Of a DNA stretch of 64,000 nt, positions 23,469 through 36,400 are shown piece after piece (position 1 is the first letter of the stretch; each line of letters starts with the position of its first letter). Below the pieces are notes generated by a model. The model saw only the letters and a program-made list of their open reading frames with translations, was not told the origin of the DNA and made no database searches. Where the stretch lies: assembly GCA_916613615.1 (NCBI GenBank), contig OU744728.1, forward strand, positions 36,850,450 to 36,914,449, written 5' to 3'. The DNA is from Steromphala cineraria (taxonomy: Eukaryota > Mollusca > Gastropoda > Trochida > Trochidae). The position numbers and the translations under genes are program-made.

Positions 23469-24263
23469 TTCTTTATCATACAATGTCATTTTAACATTTA
23501 ATTCGAAAAAATACCTGATAATACTATTTTAATAGTTGACGTTGCTTTAAGATTCGCGCATTGATATATGCAAATGAATAGAGCAATGACTCTGACGGTG
23601 AATTGACAAAATATAATTCCTCCTTATAAATGCCTTTTATTGCCGTTTGAGCTATTGTGTCACGACTCAAAAGTTTTGAAGTTTTAAAAAAAATATAAAA
23701 TACGATGAATTTTAAAATTACCCACATTTAAAATGGTTTTTGGTGGGATCGAACTGACGTTCTTTTATCCGACGTCATCGAGAGGACGAGTCAATCTCAC
23801 CAAGGGACAAGAGTTGCTTCCCTTCGGCGACGTGACAATGGCAGCTTGCGTTAAAACAACGGAGAGCTAAATTAGATGATAGTCTATTGATTTCCCAATC
23901 AAATAAACAATAATAAGGTAACGAACACCGAAGATGGGTAAATGAAGTGTTTGAACATGAGACTTGAACAGCCTTTGATACCTGTGAGTAAAATTGTTCG
24001 GTCGGTTTCATTCAACCCGTGATGACAGTGTTTTGGCCTACTAAGTCATGTAAATGGCTAAATATCCTTGCAGTGTTGTTGTTATTTCTTAGATTAATGT
24101 TTATGCAATATATCATTCATATTGTAATGCCTCTCTCCGTTACTAAAGCGTTCAAAATGTTAACGCTTGTGACGTCATCGGAAGTTTCGAAAGAAGTTCC
24201 GACCTTGACCTTTGAAATTTGCATCGGTATCCGTATATGACCCCTAAGCCACGCCCAACGGAT

Positions 24264-24372
24264 ACCGAAAATATCCGTTGCCTTTATTATGCCGAGAACA
24301 CTATCCATTGTATGATAAACCGAAAATATCCGATGCTTTATTATGCCGAGAACACTATCCATTGTATGATAA
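24264..24372. repeat. Two-copy 55-bp direct repeat
   Basis: Two tandem units beginning ACCGAAAATATCCG and ending CCATTGTATGATAA. It lies directly at the end of the 21.8-24.3 kb duplication. Confidence 0.85.
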
Positions 24373-24738
24373 AGAATGTATATATCTCGGACAAATAACT
24401 AATGATTGTTGAACCATGGTTGATAAAAATTCAATTGCCACAATAACTGCATGAACTGAAGTTCGATATAAGACGTTTTAGCAACAGCTGATTCATATGT
24501 ACAAAGGGTATTGATTAACTTCGCGTGAAATCAATTACCAATCCACGACAGTATGTTCAACTACATATTACAGGGATGCATATGTCCAAAGAATGCTTGA
24601 GCTGGTGTTGACTAATTTTGGACGTGTGAGAGGAAATTGATGAAGGTGTGTGTTGTAGAATCACTCAAGTAAACCCAGATGGAATATGTCAATAATAAGT
24701 CTTCATAATCTGGCCTTGTCACGTGGCATAAGTCACCC
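24373..24738. other. Intergenic, nothing recognised
   Basis: AT-rich spacer without supported gene or repeat. Confidence 0.4.
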
Positions 24739-25076
24739 TTAAACGGGCAGTAGCACGTTTTTATGGGAATATAAGGTAATGTCAGGAAAATTAAAATTAA
24801 TGGTTCCATTTGAAAGACAATGTATTTAAACTAACTGGAGCAAAATAATTTAAAAAAATAACGTAAAGTTTAGCAATGCGATTCCTTTTTCTTACACAAA
24901 ATGAATTAAAGGTGTTCAAAATGAATCAATGGATTTTATGTGAATCTTCATAATTTGTCCTCTGACTATGCCTGATGGGCTTGTGTAATGAGATTTTTGA
25001 CACTGTCAAAATATACATTTAGCATTAACTTACAACTATCAATGAACATTTTAAAATATAATATAATCAAAAAATC
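24739..25076 (+). mobile_element. MITE family 1 copy D, right end lost
   Basis: The left terminus is TTAA then ACGGGCAGTAGCACG. The family body is present, but the element stops at an A-run near 25076 without the right inverted repeat. Confidence 0.8.
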
Positions 25077-25343
25077 AATTGCAATGTGTGAAGGATTTGA
25101 AACTGCAAGTAATTGACTCACTTGAGGAAATTATAAATATAGATTGGATGTTATAATTTGTAATATTTACGTATATCTGTTGAATATAACGATTTTTTTA
25201 CTTAAAGACATTGCATACTGATATGCATTGTTAAGATCCGATCTGGTTATCATGCATTTTCAATGCCAAGAGAGGACCGGACCAGCTGTCTCTATATCAC
25301 TATTAACACTGGTCGATATCTTAAGAGCCTTTCACAAGTTGTC

Positions 25344-25707
25344 TTAAAGGGGCAGTAGCACGTTTTTTGATAATTTTATATTTTAAAATTTTCACTGATA
25401 ATTGTAAGTTAATGTTAAATGTATTATTTGGAAAGTGTCAGAAGCCTCATTACACAAGCCACTCATCCATAGTCAGAGGACAAAGTATGAAGATTCACAT
25501 TAAATCCATTGGCGGCTATTTTTTGTGAACACCTTTAATTCATTTTGTGTAGGAAAAAGGAATCGCATGGCTAAACTTTACGTTATATATCTGAATTACT
25601 ACTGCTCCATTTAGTTTTAATACATTGTCTTTCAATTGGAACCATTAATTTTCATTTTCCTGACATCACCTTATATTCCCCCTGAAAACGTGCTACTCCC
25701 CCTTTAA
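25344..25707 (-). mobile_element. MITE family 1 copy E
   Basis: Inverted, complete copy. The flanks are GTC-TTAA on the left and TTAA-GGTC on the right, so the shared four bases are exactly TTAA; this copy fixes the target site. Confidence 0.88.
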
Positions 25708-26422
25708 GGTCAATACATTATATTACACCAAAAGGTGTAAAAATGTAATATGAAATAGCTTTTCAAGCACCTTTGTACGAAATGAATAAAATCTATACCA
25801 AATTGTTAAATTCTTGAGAGATAAAACCTCTTGTTAAAAACAATGCTATGGTAAACTGACTATTATCGACGCGACAATACTTAATCACATGTTGCACCAG
25901 GAACAGTCTTGTCTTGTAATATAATATTTAAAACTTGCAATTTCCCATTGTCACTCGTTTGCAAAAGATTCGTCACAGCCTGATAAAAATCAACCGAGTT
26001 CCGAAAATACTCATATAACATTTAATTGTTGTAATGTTATTCTGCATATACCCAGGAGCGATGGCGCCATGAAAATCATTAATGCATCTTTTAATCGTAT
26101 AAGTTATTGTTTCCATCAATCTAAATAAATTTAGATCAACAGATTTTGTTTTGTCATAACAATATTTATTTAGATTGTGTGTCCATATTCATGAACGGAA
26201 AATACCAAATCACTGCGTTAGTGCTAACAAATACAGATACTTTGATATACGTGTATGTAAAGAAAGCTTCATACAGTTATCAGTCATGTATTTCCTTTAT
26301 CATCCCCATACAGCATCTTCGTTTAATGTCAACATGATAACGATCAACGACTGTACATATCAGAACCCGTTAATATCCATAGACTTACACCTAGTCTCTG
26401 TATTCATACAAAACATTATCCT

Positions 26423-26789
26423 TTAAAGGGGCAGTAGCACGTTTTTTGATAATCTTATATTTTAAGATTTTCACTGATAATTGTAAGTTAATACTCAATG
26501 TATCATTTTGACAGTGTCAACAATCTCATTACACAAGCCAATAATCCATAGTCAGAGGACAAAGTATGAAGATTCACAAATCCATTGGCGGCCATTTTAT
26601 GTGAACACCTTTAATTCATTTTGTGTAAGAAAAGGGAACCTCATGGATAAACTTTACGTTATATATTTGAATTATTACTGCTCCATTTAGTTTAAATACA
26701 TTGTCTTTCAATTGGAACCATTAATATTCAGAATCATTTTCCTGACATCCCCGTATATTCCCCCTAAAAGCTTGCTACTGCCCCTTTAA
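26423..26789 (-). mobile_element. MITE family 1 copy F
   Basis: Inverted, complete copy about 0.7 kb after copy E. Right terminus slightly changed (AAGCTTGCTACTGCCCC). Confidence 0.87.
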
Positions 26790-27425
26790 AAAAGCCATTC
26801 CGTGATTTTCACCCAATATTGTTCAAGCTTTGATACAAAGCTAAATACCAAAATTGGTGGTATTAATTTTGAAAATGTCACATACCAATCCCGAGATGAC
26901 AAATATATGATAAATACGTGTTCAAAATCTCATATGAAAGTCATATGCGTTCACAGAAGCCAAAACAGTTTACGTGAAAAATAGTTTAAACCCATTTCTA
27001 ACATTATCAATTGTAACTGTCATACTGATTTATTTACATAAGTTTTAAAAAAAACACGTCTCACTGATTGATGCGCGTCATTGTCCGGTTTTCGATCATA
27101 ATCGCGACTTTAAACGTTCATATTGTCGCTATACAACGTCTAATAGCTAAAAGAATAGTCCTTGTTTTCTATCAATTGAAACCATTGATGTAGTTTGCCA
27201 TATGTAAAAAAACAACACACGGAGTGGCTCTTTAATATTTGCAATAAGCCTTCAGTTGAGAAAAATATTTGTTTGAAAAAGAAAAGTTACGAAAAATATA
27301 TTTCCTGTGCTCAGTGAATCAACTCAATGTAAGATGGGCAGTGAGCAAGTCTTTCTTATTTGTTATCTATAATGATACGTAGTCTCTGCTACCTACTTGA
27401 TATATTTGTATCCTAATAAAGGACA
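26790..27425. other. Region upstream of the sphingomyelinase gene; MITE family 2 relic
   Basis: About 27060-27233 resembles part of the 22252 MITE (CATTGTCCGGTTTTCGATCA and a GTGGCTCTTTAA end) and is probably a decayed copy. The promoter and 5'UTR of the next gene should lie here, but no core element is clear. Confidence 0.45.
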
Positions 27426-30400
27426 ATGGCACGAATACTAACTCTTTGTTTATTTGTAAGTCTAACAAGCCTCTTTACCTGCCACTCAAACGCTCAGGTA
27501 TGTATTCAATTTATTTTACGGACTATTTTACATCCTTTTTTGTTTCGGGTTTAAGGATTTATTGTGAACTTTCTTCAGCTTTTGGTTGCATTTTTTAAAG
27601 ATTTTTTTCTTCTCTTCATCATTTGGATGCGAATTGTAGGATTTTTTTACATCTCCTCCTCTTTTGGTGTGGAAGATTTAACTTTATTATAACTATTTTA
27701 TTACTTATCTGTTGAAAAATGTCAATGTTATTTCAAAGCAGATCTCTAAAAATCTAGCATAGTTTGTAGTTAGATTGATTTCCCTCTTAAAATTACAACA
27801 TTGTCTATCAATCACATTTCCGTGTTTATGTGTATTTACAGCACAAAAACAGATATTTTACGATCCTACTATGAAGAATTTGAAGATCACTATCCGACTG
27901 TTTAACAAAGAAAACGTGTTGAATCATCAAATTCTGACATTTTAAAAGTTAATTCTGTAAAAGATGCCTTTTGACAAAATATGTTCAGTATAAACTGTCA
28001 TGACTTATCAAAACCATTAAAAGTGTGCAATTATCAGATTGAACACACAGGAATTCCATTGATTACAAAATATCGAGGTATTAAGAAATAGCTAAAGTTG
28101 GTCTTATTTTGTTGAAAAATATGTCTTGAATCAAATTGTGTCATAAAAATACCATGTCACCACAGTTATTGTTCGAAAAAGGGCCCATCCGTTAGGGCAC
28201 CCAATGATGAAAATACAATAATTTAAAAACTCCTTTTCAAGATAACTTTGGAATATAATTGTTATTTAAATGTTTTTCTATTAAGCCATTGCAGTATGTA
28301 AGTAAACTAAGTCGGAAAAAGGGAACTTGAAACTAATATTAAGTAAAGACATGCAAATAACCTTTTTCTTTGCATGATTATTTTTGAAAAATATTATTCT
28401 TTTATGAAAAAAAATCAATTTCTGGTATTAAGATTTTTTTGAAAATTATATATTTTATAGTTAATACACACTAGAATAAGATTAAAAAGAAAAAAAGATA
28501 TGTCACCAGCGGATAACAGAGATATTCACATTCAATTAAGCCACATCAATGAAAATCAACATCCAGGGGAGATAACTCTTCATTGTCAACATTACCCTTT
28601 TTAGAATTTTTCATTAGTTTTTAAGGTTAATTAGTGAAATAAATTTTATCATAAAACAAATACTTATGTTCACAAATATAACATAGTCATTGTTTTTTAT
28701 TAAACTAAATCATTATTTATTTTTTTAGTTTTTTAATCTCACACTTGCAGTGAAAAATAAACAAAATAGCATAAACTTTAAAATAGCTCAATCTAATTAT
28801 TTGACTGTTGCGGATGTGCAGAAACAAAGGTATCCAACCTCCTTAATAGAATGAATGTGTCGTTTTCGTAAAGAGTCTTTAAATAAATGGATGAAATTTC
28901 GAAAACTAGTTAGCTTCTTATCAGGCTTTAGAAAATATGTGTTGATCTGTGAAGAATCTTCAGACGAATGATTGGAATTTCGAAAACTAGTTACCAGCGT
29001 ATCTGTTATTAGAAAATATGTGTTGATCTGTGAACGCCAATGAGGATGTTTGTTACCCCTAAAACCCAAAGTTTATCCTGTATGTTTAGCACAATAACAA
29101 CAATCATTTTGGGTACAAAATCAGTACTGATAAAACTTAATTTTCGTAATTTCTAAATATGTCAACATCAGATTTTATTCTCTGAAGACATTCATCACTA
29201 CATATACTGTTTCATATCCAAAATGAAAGGAAATTACCATAGCATTGCAAATTCGATAATAGGGTGATGCAATATATGTTTCGGACACGCATATAAATTG
29301 AAAAATAGTACATTCATACATTAAAGGGGAAGTAGTAAATTTTATATTTTAAATAATTCACTGATAATTGTACGTTAATGTTAAATGAATTATTTTATAG
29401 TGTCACAAATCCCTTACCCAAACCAATCATCTATTGTCAGAGAACAAATTATAAAGATTCATATAAAGTCCGTTGGCGGCCTTTTTTGTGTGAACACCTT
29501 TAATTTAAATTTGTGTAAGAAAAGGAATCGCAAGGCTGAAATTTACGTTGTATATTTGATATATTACCGCTTCCTTTAGTTTTAATATATTATCTTTCAA
29601 TTTTATTTTTATTTTCTTAACACCACCTTATATTCCCCCAAAAACGTGCTACTGCCCCTTTAAAGAAGTTGCCCATCAATAATGATCTTTGTCACAGATG
29701 CGGTAAGTTCTCTGTTTATCGACCAAAATAAATCTCACTGTATCTATCAACTCCACAGTATCCACCCAAGTCTCTCTTCGACAAGGTTGCTACCAAGATA
29801 AGGGCAGGTGCAAACTTCTTTGATGACGACAACGATGACGTCACAGACATTCAGTGTGACGTATGTCAAATAGTTGTGAGATACCTTCAACTGTGGATCG
29901 AGGGACAGAAATCAGAGGCAGAGATCGTAGATCTGATCACCAGGGTGTGCATCGACTTTAACATCGAGTCAGAGAGGGTGTGTCAATACATCACCAGACA
30001 GTTTAAGGTAAAATGAAATTAGATGAATTTCTTAACAATAAAGAGTTGTTTTGATGACTTGTGACGTTCTTGGCATTCTTGTCAAAATGTGATCTGGAAG
30101 CATCATTTTAAAACGACAGAAAGATAGACACAAATTTTTCAAAAACATAAAATGTTTATATAGCGGGATAATGATCTGTAATTAAGATGGATTTCAGGAA
30201 GAGTTTTTAAAAATATTCACGGGTTTGGCCCAACTAAATTCATTAAAAAAAATATTTCCACATGTTTTATTTATATATTTATTGAACTGTGATGATTTTC
30301 TTAATCATATTTATATTTTTTTTTAAATTAAATATTTATTCTTTAACTCCCCAGGATGAGGTATTCGGTGTACTGGCCCAGATCGTCCTATCCCCTGACG

Positions 30401-33400
30401 AAGTGTGCGGCTTTGTGGTGGGACCCGACTGTGGGACCCCGTACAACCCCGAACAGTGGTGGAACGTCTCGCTTCCCGCCACACCCAAACCACCCGTCAA
30501 CCCCCCTGTACCACCGGCTGTGAGTGTCAGTGTCGGGGCATTCATGATACCGACAGTTTATGTCTTATTTTCAACCTCATTTTCCATATGTGATGAAATA
30601 AGCCATGACATAAATGACGATATGTTGCACATGTGCAATTAATCATTGTGCTAATTTCATTGGTAGGTTAAGAACAACACGTGACATCGGATTGTGGGAT
30701 TCGAGCTACTCGAGTTTTTGCTTTAGCGCGGACGATAGCTTCCGGGAAACACGCGAAAAGCGTGCAGCACATGCAAAGTCATGAACACTGATATAGCGGG
30801 CGTGTGAATCAGTGCAGACGTGTGGTTTTACCTGCCTAACTGTGACACGAATGACATGATTTGGAATGAAGAAATATGTAAATTCTGCTTCACTTGATAT
30901 GTGTTTATATTGAAATAGATAGATTACATAAGAAAAGTGAGTTTTCCTTTTGAATATTTTTGTTTGGAACAGGCGTTACACATTGGTCGTTTGACCGTGT
31001 TTACCGTGACCGAGTTAGAGATGCATGACATGATTGACAATGAATTGAATATTCTAATAATTGGAATTTTGGCTTTCTGATGTTACAGATAATAAGAAAA
31101 CGCGAGGTGTCGTATTGAGTTTTTTTAAACACTCGTGCCAGTAAAACGATATATCCCTCGCTCTCGCTTGGGAAAATAGCATTTTACAGTCACTCGTGAT
31201 GTTAAATAAAATAACATCTCTGGTTGGGTATTGATCTCTATATATAGGAAAATGCGTAAAATATAACATCGGAAAACATATAGACAAAGCGCTTTGAACG
31301 TGAAATTCATATCAATACTGTATCACATGCGTAAGTATCTGAATATTCAAATATATTAGGATTATGAATACTTGTATCAACGATGAAGTGACTAAAAACG
31401 ATTCTATAAAAAACAAAATGTTATTCTCTAGATCTGATAGACCAGAGGATTCTATTTCTGAAAGGGAGCGTATAACGCTTAATTTGTTATCGAATAAACC
31501 TTGGGTCTAATTTCTCAAAGGTAATTATCTAAAGGCCTTTTTGAATTCATATGTGACGGCTCTTCTCTAATTAGATATGGAAATGAAGCAACAGAAGGAC
31601 AAGTCCAAGTGCATTCTATTTAATTTTTACTCAATCTTATTAAAATATTATCTATCTGCTACACTACCCTACGCGTATAGTATAATCTGCGTAACGTAGT
31701 CAAGAAATTATGATATCATTTTAATGAGATGTATTTTTACTTTAAAGATATGTTACTGTAGACAACATAATGGTCTGTCCTTTTCACTAAGACTTTATTT
31801 CATGTTACAGCCGAGTTCACCCAAACTGCGAGTATTACACATGACAGATCTACACGTTGATCTCATGTACCAGGTGGGCAGTAACGCTGAGTGCGGGGAA
31901 CCTGTCTGTTGCCGTAGCAACGATGGACAACCGAGTAGGTGGTCAATCTCATTAAAATCATTTCGAGCTGAGAACTGCAATGACTCATACAGTCGATCTC
32001 TTTCCGTACGACTGGTATATGGTAACCTTTTAAGGACAATTACACGTTTTTAGGGGGAATATAAGGTGATATTGGGGAAAGGAAAATAAATGGTTCCTAT
32101 TGAAAGACCTTGCATTTAAACTAAATAAAGTAGCAATAAATCAAATACATGATGTAATTTTCAGCAATGCAATTCCTTTTCTTACACAAAATGAATTTTT
32201 AAAAATTGACTTTTTGTGAAGCTTTATAATTTGTTCTCTGACTAGGAATGATTGATTTGTTAAACAGGATTTTTGACACTATCAAAATAATACATTTAGC
32301 ATTAATGTACAATTATCAATGACAAATTCTAAATACAAAGTTTTCTAAAAACGTGCTACTGCCCCTTTAATTTTTTTTACGGAAACACAAATCTCATTTT
32401 TTTCAAAAATTGAATTTACATTTTGAGCTTAGTAGACGTGTCTTTCTGCTAAGTATCATCATTTGCTTATTGAATTAAATTTTGTTCTGAAAATGAAACA
32501 TTATACATGTGGACATTCTCCTCAGTTAATAATGACGAAGACATGAGAAACATGTGTGTCTCCGATATGAAATGTTGCAATTGATATACGCACAGTTTAG
32601 GTGTCATATTTGGGGCCAGTATATCTTGTTGGTTAACAAAATTGTGATGTTAATTCAGTAAGGTATTTTGTTCACCGCGGAATTCTTCGATTGCAAGAAT
32701 CATGTTAGACTCAAAAACAAAACGTCTTCACAAAAGTTCGATGTTATGCATCTTCCTACGCAAAGCATAAAACACCAGTGTCCGCACCGTACTTTCAGTT
32801 TTATGCCCTGCTGCATACCCTTTAGTTTTCTATGCTTGCTCTCTAGCTTACTATCAGAGAAAGCAATAGTCCAAACAGAAAGTAACTAGAGATTACTGGC
32901 AATCGCCTATAAGAGCTCTGATATCAGCACAGGAAACTCAAGGGTCGGCAGCAAGGCATAAAACTGACGGTTGGGAAACTGGCGTTAAAGGCTTTGCATA
33001 GGAAGATGGATGTTATGGTTAACTGGAGAATGGTTAGATCAGGCGAGTCAGGCGTGAGTTCAGTTTCTGCTGCTTGTTGCCAGAACCAAACGTCCCCTCA
33101 AAGCTCGACTAAAGTATAGAAATTTGGTTTATTCACTGTAGAATGGCACGATAGTCATAAGTGAGTTCAGTATGTCTTGTTGGTTGCCAGATCCAAACGT
33201 CTTCACACCGGTGTAAGTCTAGAAAGTTCTTTGGTTCACTGCAGAATGGTTTAGATAAAGAGAGTCAGGATTTAGTCAAGTGTTTGCTGTTGGTCGCCAG
33301 AACCAAATGACTCGACACAAGTCCGATGTTGTCCAAAACGTTTGTTGGTTCACGGCAGAATGGTTGGATAAAGAGAGGAAGGAATGAGTTCAGTATGTCT

Positions 33401-36400
33401 TGTTGGTTGCCAGATGTCCAAACACACCGATGTTAGTCTTGAAAGTTAGTTGGTTCACTGCTGTTGGTGAGATCTAGTCTAGTCTAGTCCAGTGTGTGTT
33501 GTGTTCACAGAGCCCGGTGTATCTGGTGCCGGTAGATGGGGAGACTACAGGACTTGTGACGCCTACATCGACCTGGTGGAGGCCATGTTCAAACACCTTG
33601 CTTCAGTCCAGGATCAGGTGAAGTCATTACAGCTCTAAGGACACAATTCATTGTCCAAGACAGAAGAATCAAACACTAAACAGTAATATTTCTCGATCTT
33701 CAAAGGTCCAAACGTTTTCGAATAGTAACTATTTGTAATACTGTTTTGGACATCGTCCGACCTCACTTCAAACTGGTGAAGATATGAAACCTTAACCCTC
33801 ATGATACCAATGGACTTATTTCTCTAAACCAGAAAAACTCCGACTTTACTTCAAAATGGTGTTTCAAAATGATATAATATATGATACACATACCTTATCT
33901 ATCCTCTGTTCGACTTCCGGTTCTCCACTCTTCACTAGACATTATTCTATACTCCAAATCGTTGTGTCCAAATATATGAGCCTTATACCATATCTTTCCT
34001 CAGTTCAACATCATCTTCTTCACTGGGGACATTCGACTTTACTCAAAACTGGTGTTCCCCAATATATGAACCTCATACCTTAACTATCCTCAGTTCAACT
34101 TCATCTTCTACTTTTGAGATATCATCCTTTACTCCAAACCGGTTTGCCCAAATACAAACCTCATACCTTATCTTAGCTATTTTCTCACCTCAGTTCGACT
34201 TCATCTTCTTCACCGGAGACATCCCGGCCCATGACGTGTGGAACCAGACACGCAGTGAGCAGATAGCAGCGACTCGTCGTCTAGCCAAGTACTTCCACCA
34301 GTACCTGCCCCAGAAACAGGTCTACTTCTGTGTGGGCAACCACGAGAGTTCTCCCGTCAACAGGTAATTATAATGTGTCGTGCCTCTATATTAGAATTGA
34401 TGTCTTTCAGGAATGATACATTTTTAAAATGATGGTGTAAGGAAGGTATGTTCATGGACTATAAAAAGTCAATACATATCTTTTTTTTTTCTTGTCAGCT
34501 AGTTATGAATATATGGTAGAACCTCGCCGATACAAAACAAGGAACCTTTCCAAATTAAATTCCTAATTTGATTTGATTTAAAAATTGAAAAAAAAAACCC
34601 CACAAATATTCAAAAATTATGAAGAATACATGTCTTGTAAACATAAATCTCCATGATTCCATAAAACAAAGATGCGAGATTACCTGTCCATACGCTTCAT
34701 TATCAAAGCAGCCTGTATAAATACGTTACTTTTTCAGTTTCCCTCCACCGGAAGTGGTGGGTGCGCAGTCTATATCCTGGCTGTACAGCGTGTTTGCTGA
34801 CACGTGGGGGGCGTGGCTACCTGCAGACACCAGACAGACTATCCTAAAGTGAGATCCGCTCTCTTATTAGTATAGTCTAATCTCTAGTTATCACCCGCCC
34901 ATACACTTTTTACCCTGAACACCAAATCACCTGAAATAAAGCTAATACATTCGAATTTGAAACAAGCGTTCGTTTACATAATTGGATGATTTGTGCTTAA
35001 GTACAATGATTCAACAGAAGGTAAGTTTCGTTTTCTAAATACAAAAATATGTTGGCTATATAGGCGATTTTTTAGTTCATTGTGAGATATATGTTTTAAA
35101 TTCTGTCATGGCCATATAAGACTTCGGCCTTCGGTCTCACACTTTAACTATAATAGTTCAAGGCAAAAACTATACTTGATTGTAAAACGCTGTGCTCCTC
35201 CTACAGCGTGTCCATGCAAAGTATCCATATATTTCTACGTAACATTGTCCTCCTCCATGCTGGTTATGGCTACTCAATTTCTTAAACAACACTGTGCTCC
35301 CTCATTATAGAGGCGCCTACTACAGCGTGTCCCAGCAAAGCATTCATATATCTCCACAAACCATTTGTTATCCTCCTCTATAGAGGCGCCTACTACATCG
35401 TTTTCATGCAAATATCCATATATCTCTACGTAACATTGCTCTTCTCCATGATGGTTATGGATACTCAATTTCTTAAACGACATTGTGCTCCCTCTCTGTA
35501 GAAGCGCCTACACTAGCGTGTCTCAACAAAGCATTCATATATCTACATAACATTGTTCTCCTGATCTATAGAGGCGCCTACTACAGCGTGTCTCCCTACC
35601 CTGGACTGAGGATTCTGTCAGTCAACAACAACTACTGTAACAAGGGCAACTTCTGGCTCCTGATCAACACCACGGACCCGGCAGATCAACTCAGTTGGCT
35701 TGTACAGGAACTCCAGAAGGCAGAGGATAAGGGCGAAAAGGTTGGTCAGATGAAATCTATAAAAGACCTTGCAGGTTTAGGTATTGGTAGTAATATGGTA
35801 TTTTTGGTTTGAGACTTGGCGGATCAACTCAGGTTGCTTCAGGAAGGCTAAATATACGAGAGTGAGATTTGGGATAGGGCAAAGCTTTTGTTTGTGTGTT
35901 TGCTGTTGTATGAATGGGATGTTAAGTTTGATGATTGGTTGCTTTGATGATAGATGAAAACTTAGCGGATCAACTCAGTAGGCTAGTTCAGGAAGTTCAG
36001 AAGGCAAAAAGTGGGACAAGGGAAATCCAAAGAAGACTTTGTGTAGTATGGACTGCAATTTAGGTTTAAAACGCGGCAGATCATCTGAGTTAGCTGGTTC
36101 AGGAACTTGACAGTCTAATTTAAAGAACTTGCTAGTTTACATTGTTGCAGTATGGATCGTATGTTTGGTATCTTAGACTTTGTTGACCAACTCAGTTGGC
36201 TAACTCAGGATTTCCAGAAGGCAGAGGATAAAGGCGAGAAGATGGGATAGGGGAAAGCTTTAGAAGACCTAGCTTGTTAAAGTTTGTTGTAGTGTGGATG
36301 ATATTTAGGTTTGAAACCCGGATGATCAACTCCGTTGGCTGGTTCAGGAACCCCAGACAGCAGAAGATAAAGGCGAGAAGGTGGGACAGGGGAAAATCAT

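Larger units (their letters stand above)
21803..24262. repeat. Tandem duplication of a ~1-kb mobile-like unit
   Basis: Copy 1 is 21803-23325 and copy 2 is 23335-24262, head to tail. Each starts with a fold-back hairpin, then shares TAATAGTTGACGTTG, GAATTGACAAAATATAATTCC, GGGATCGAACTGACGTT, GACGTCATCGAGAGGA and finally TTGCATCGGTATCCGTATATG. Copy 1 carries a 489-bp MITE, and ~120 bp at 22905-23040 is missing from copy 2. The minus strand of GGGATCGAACT fits a tRNA B box (AGTTCGATCCC), so part of the unit may be SINE-derived, but no tRNA stem forms there. Confidence 0.8.

Noticed and set aside
26508..26690. 60-codon plus frame
   Set aside because: Lies inside MITE copy F; comparable frames in other copies are by-products of the element.
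28797..29069. 90-codon minus frame with internal repeats in SMPD1 intron 1
   Set aside because: Repeat is a DNA-level 81-bp duplication that happens to keep frame; no homology or splice support.
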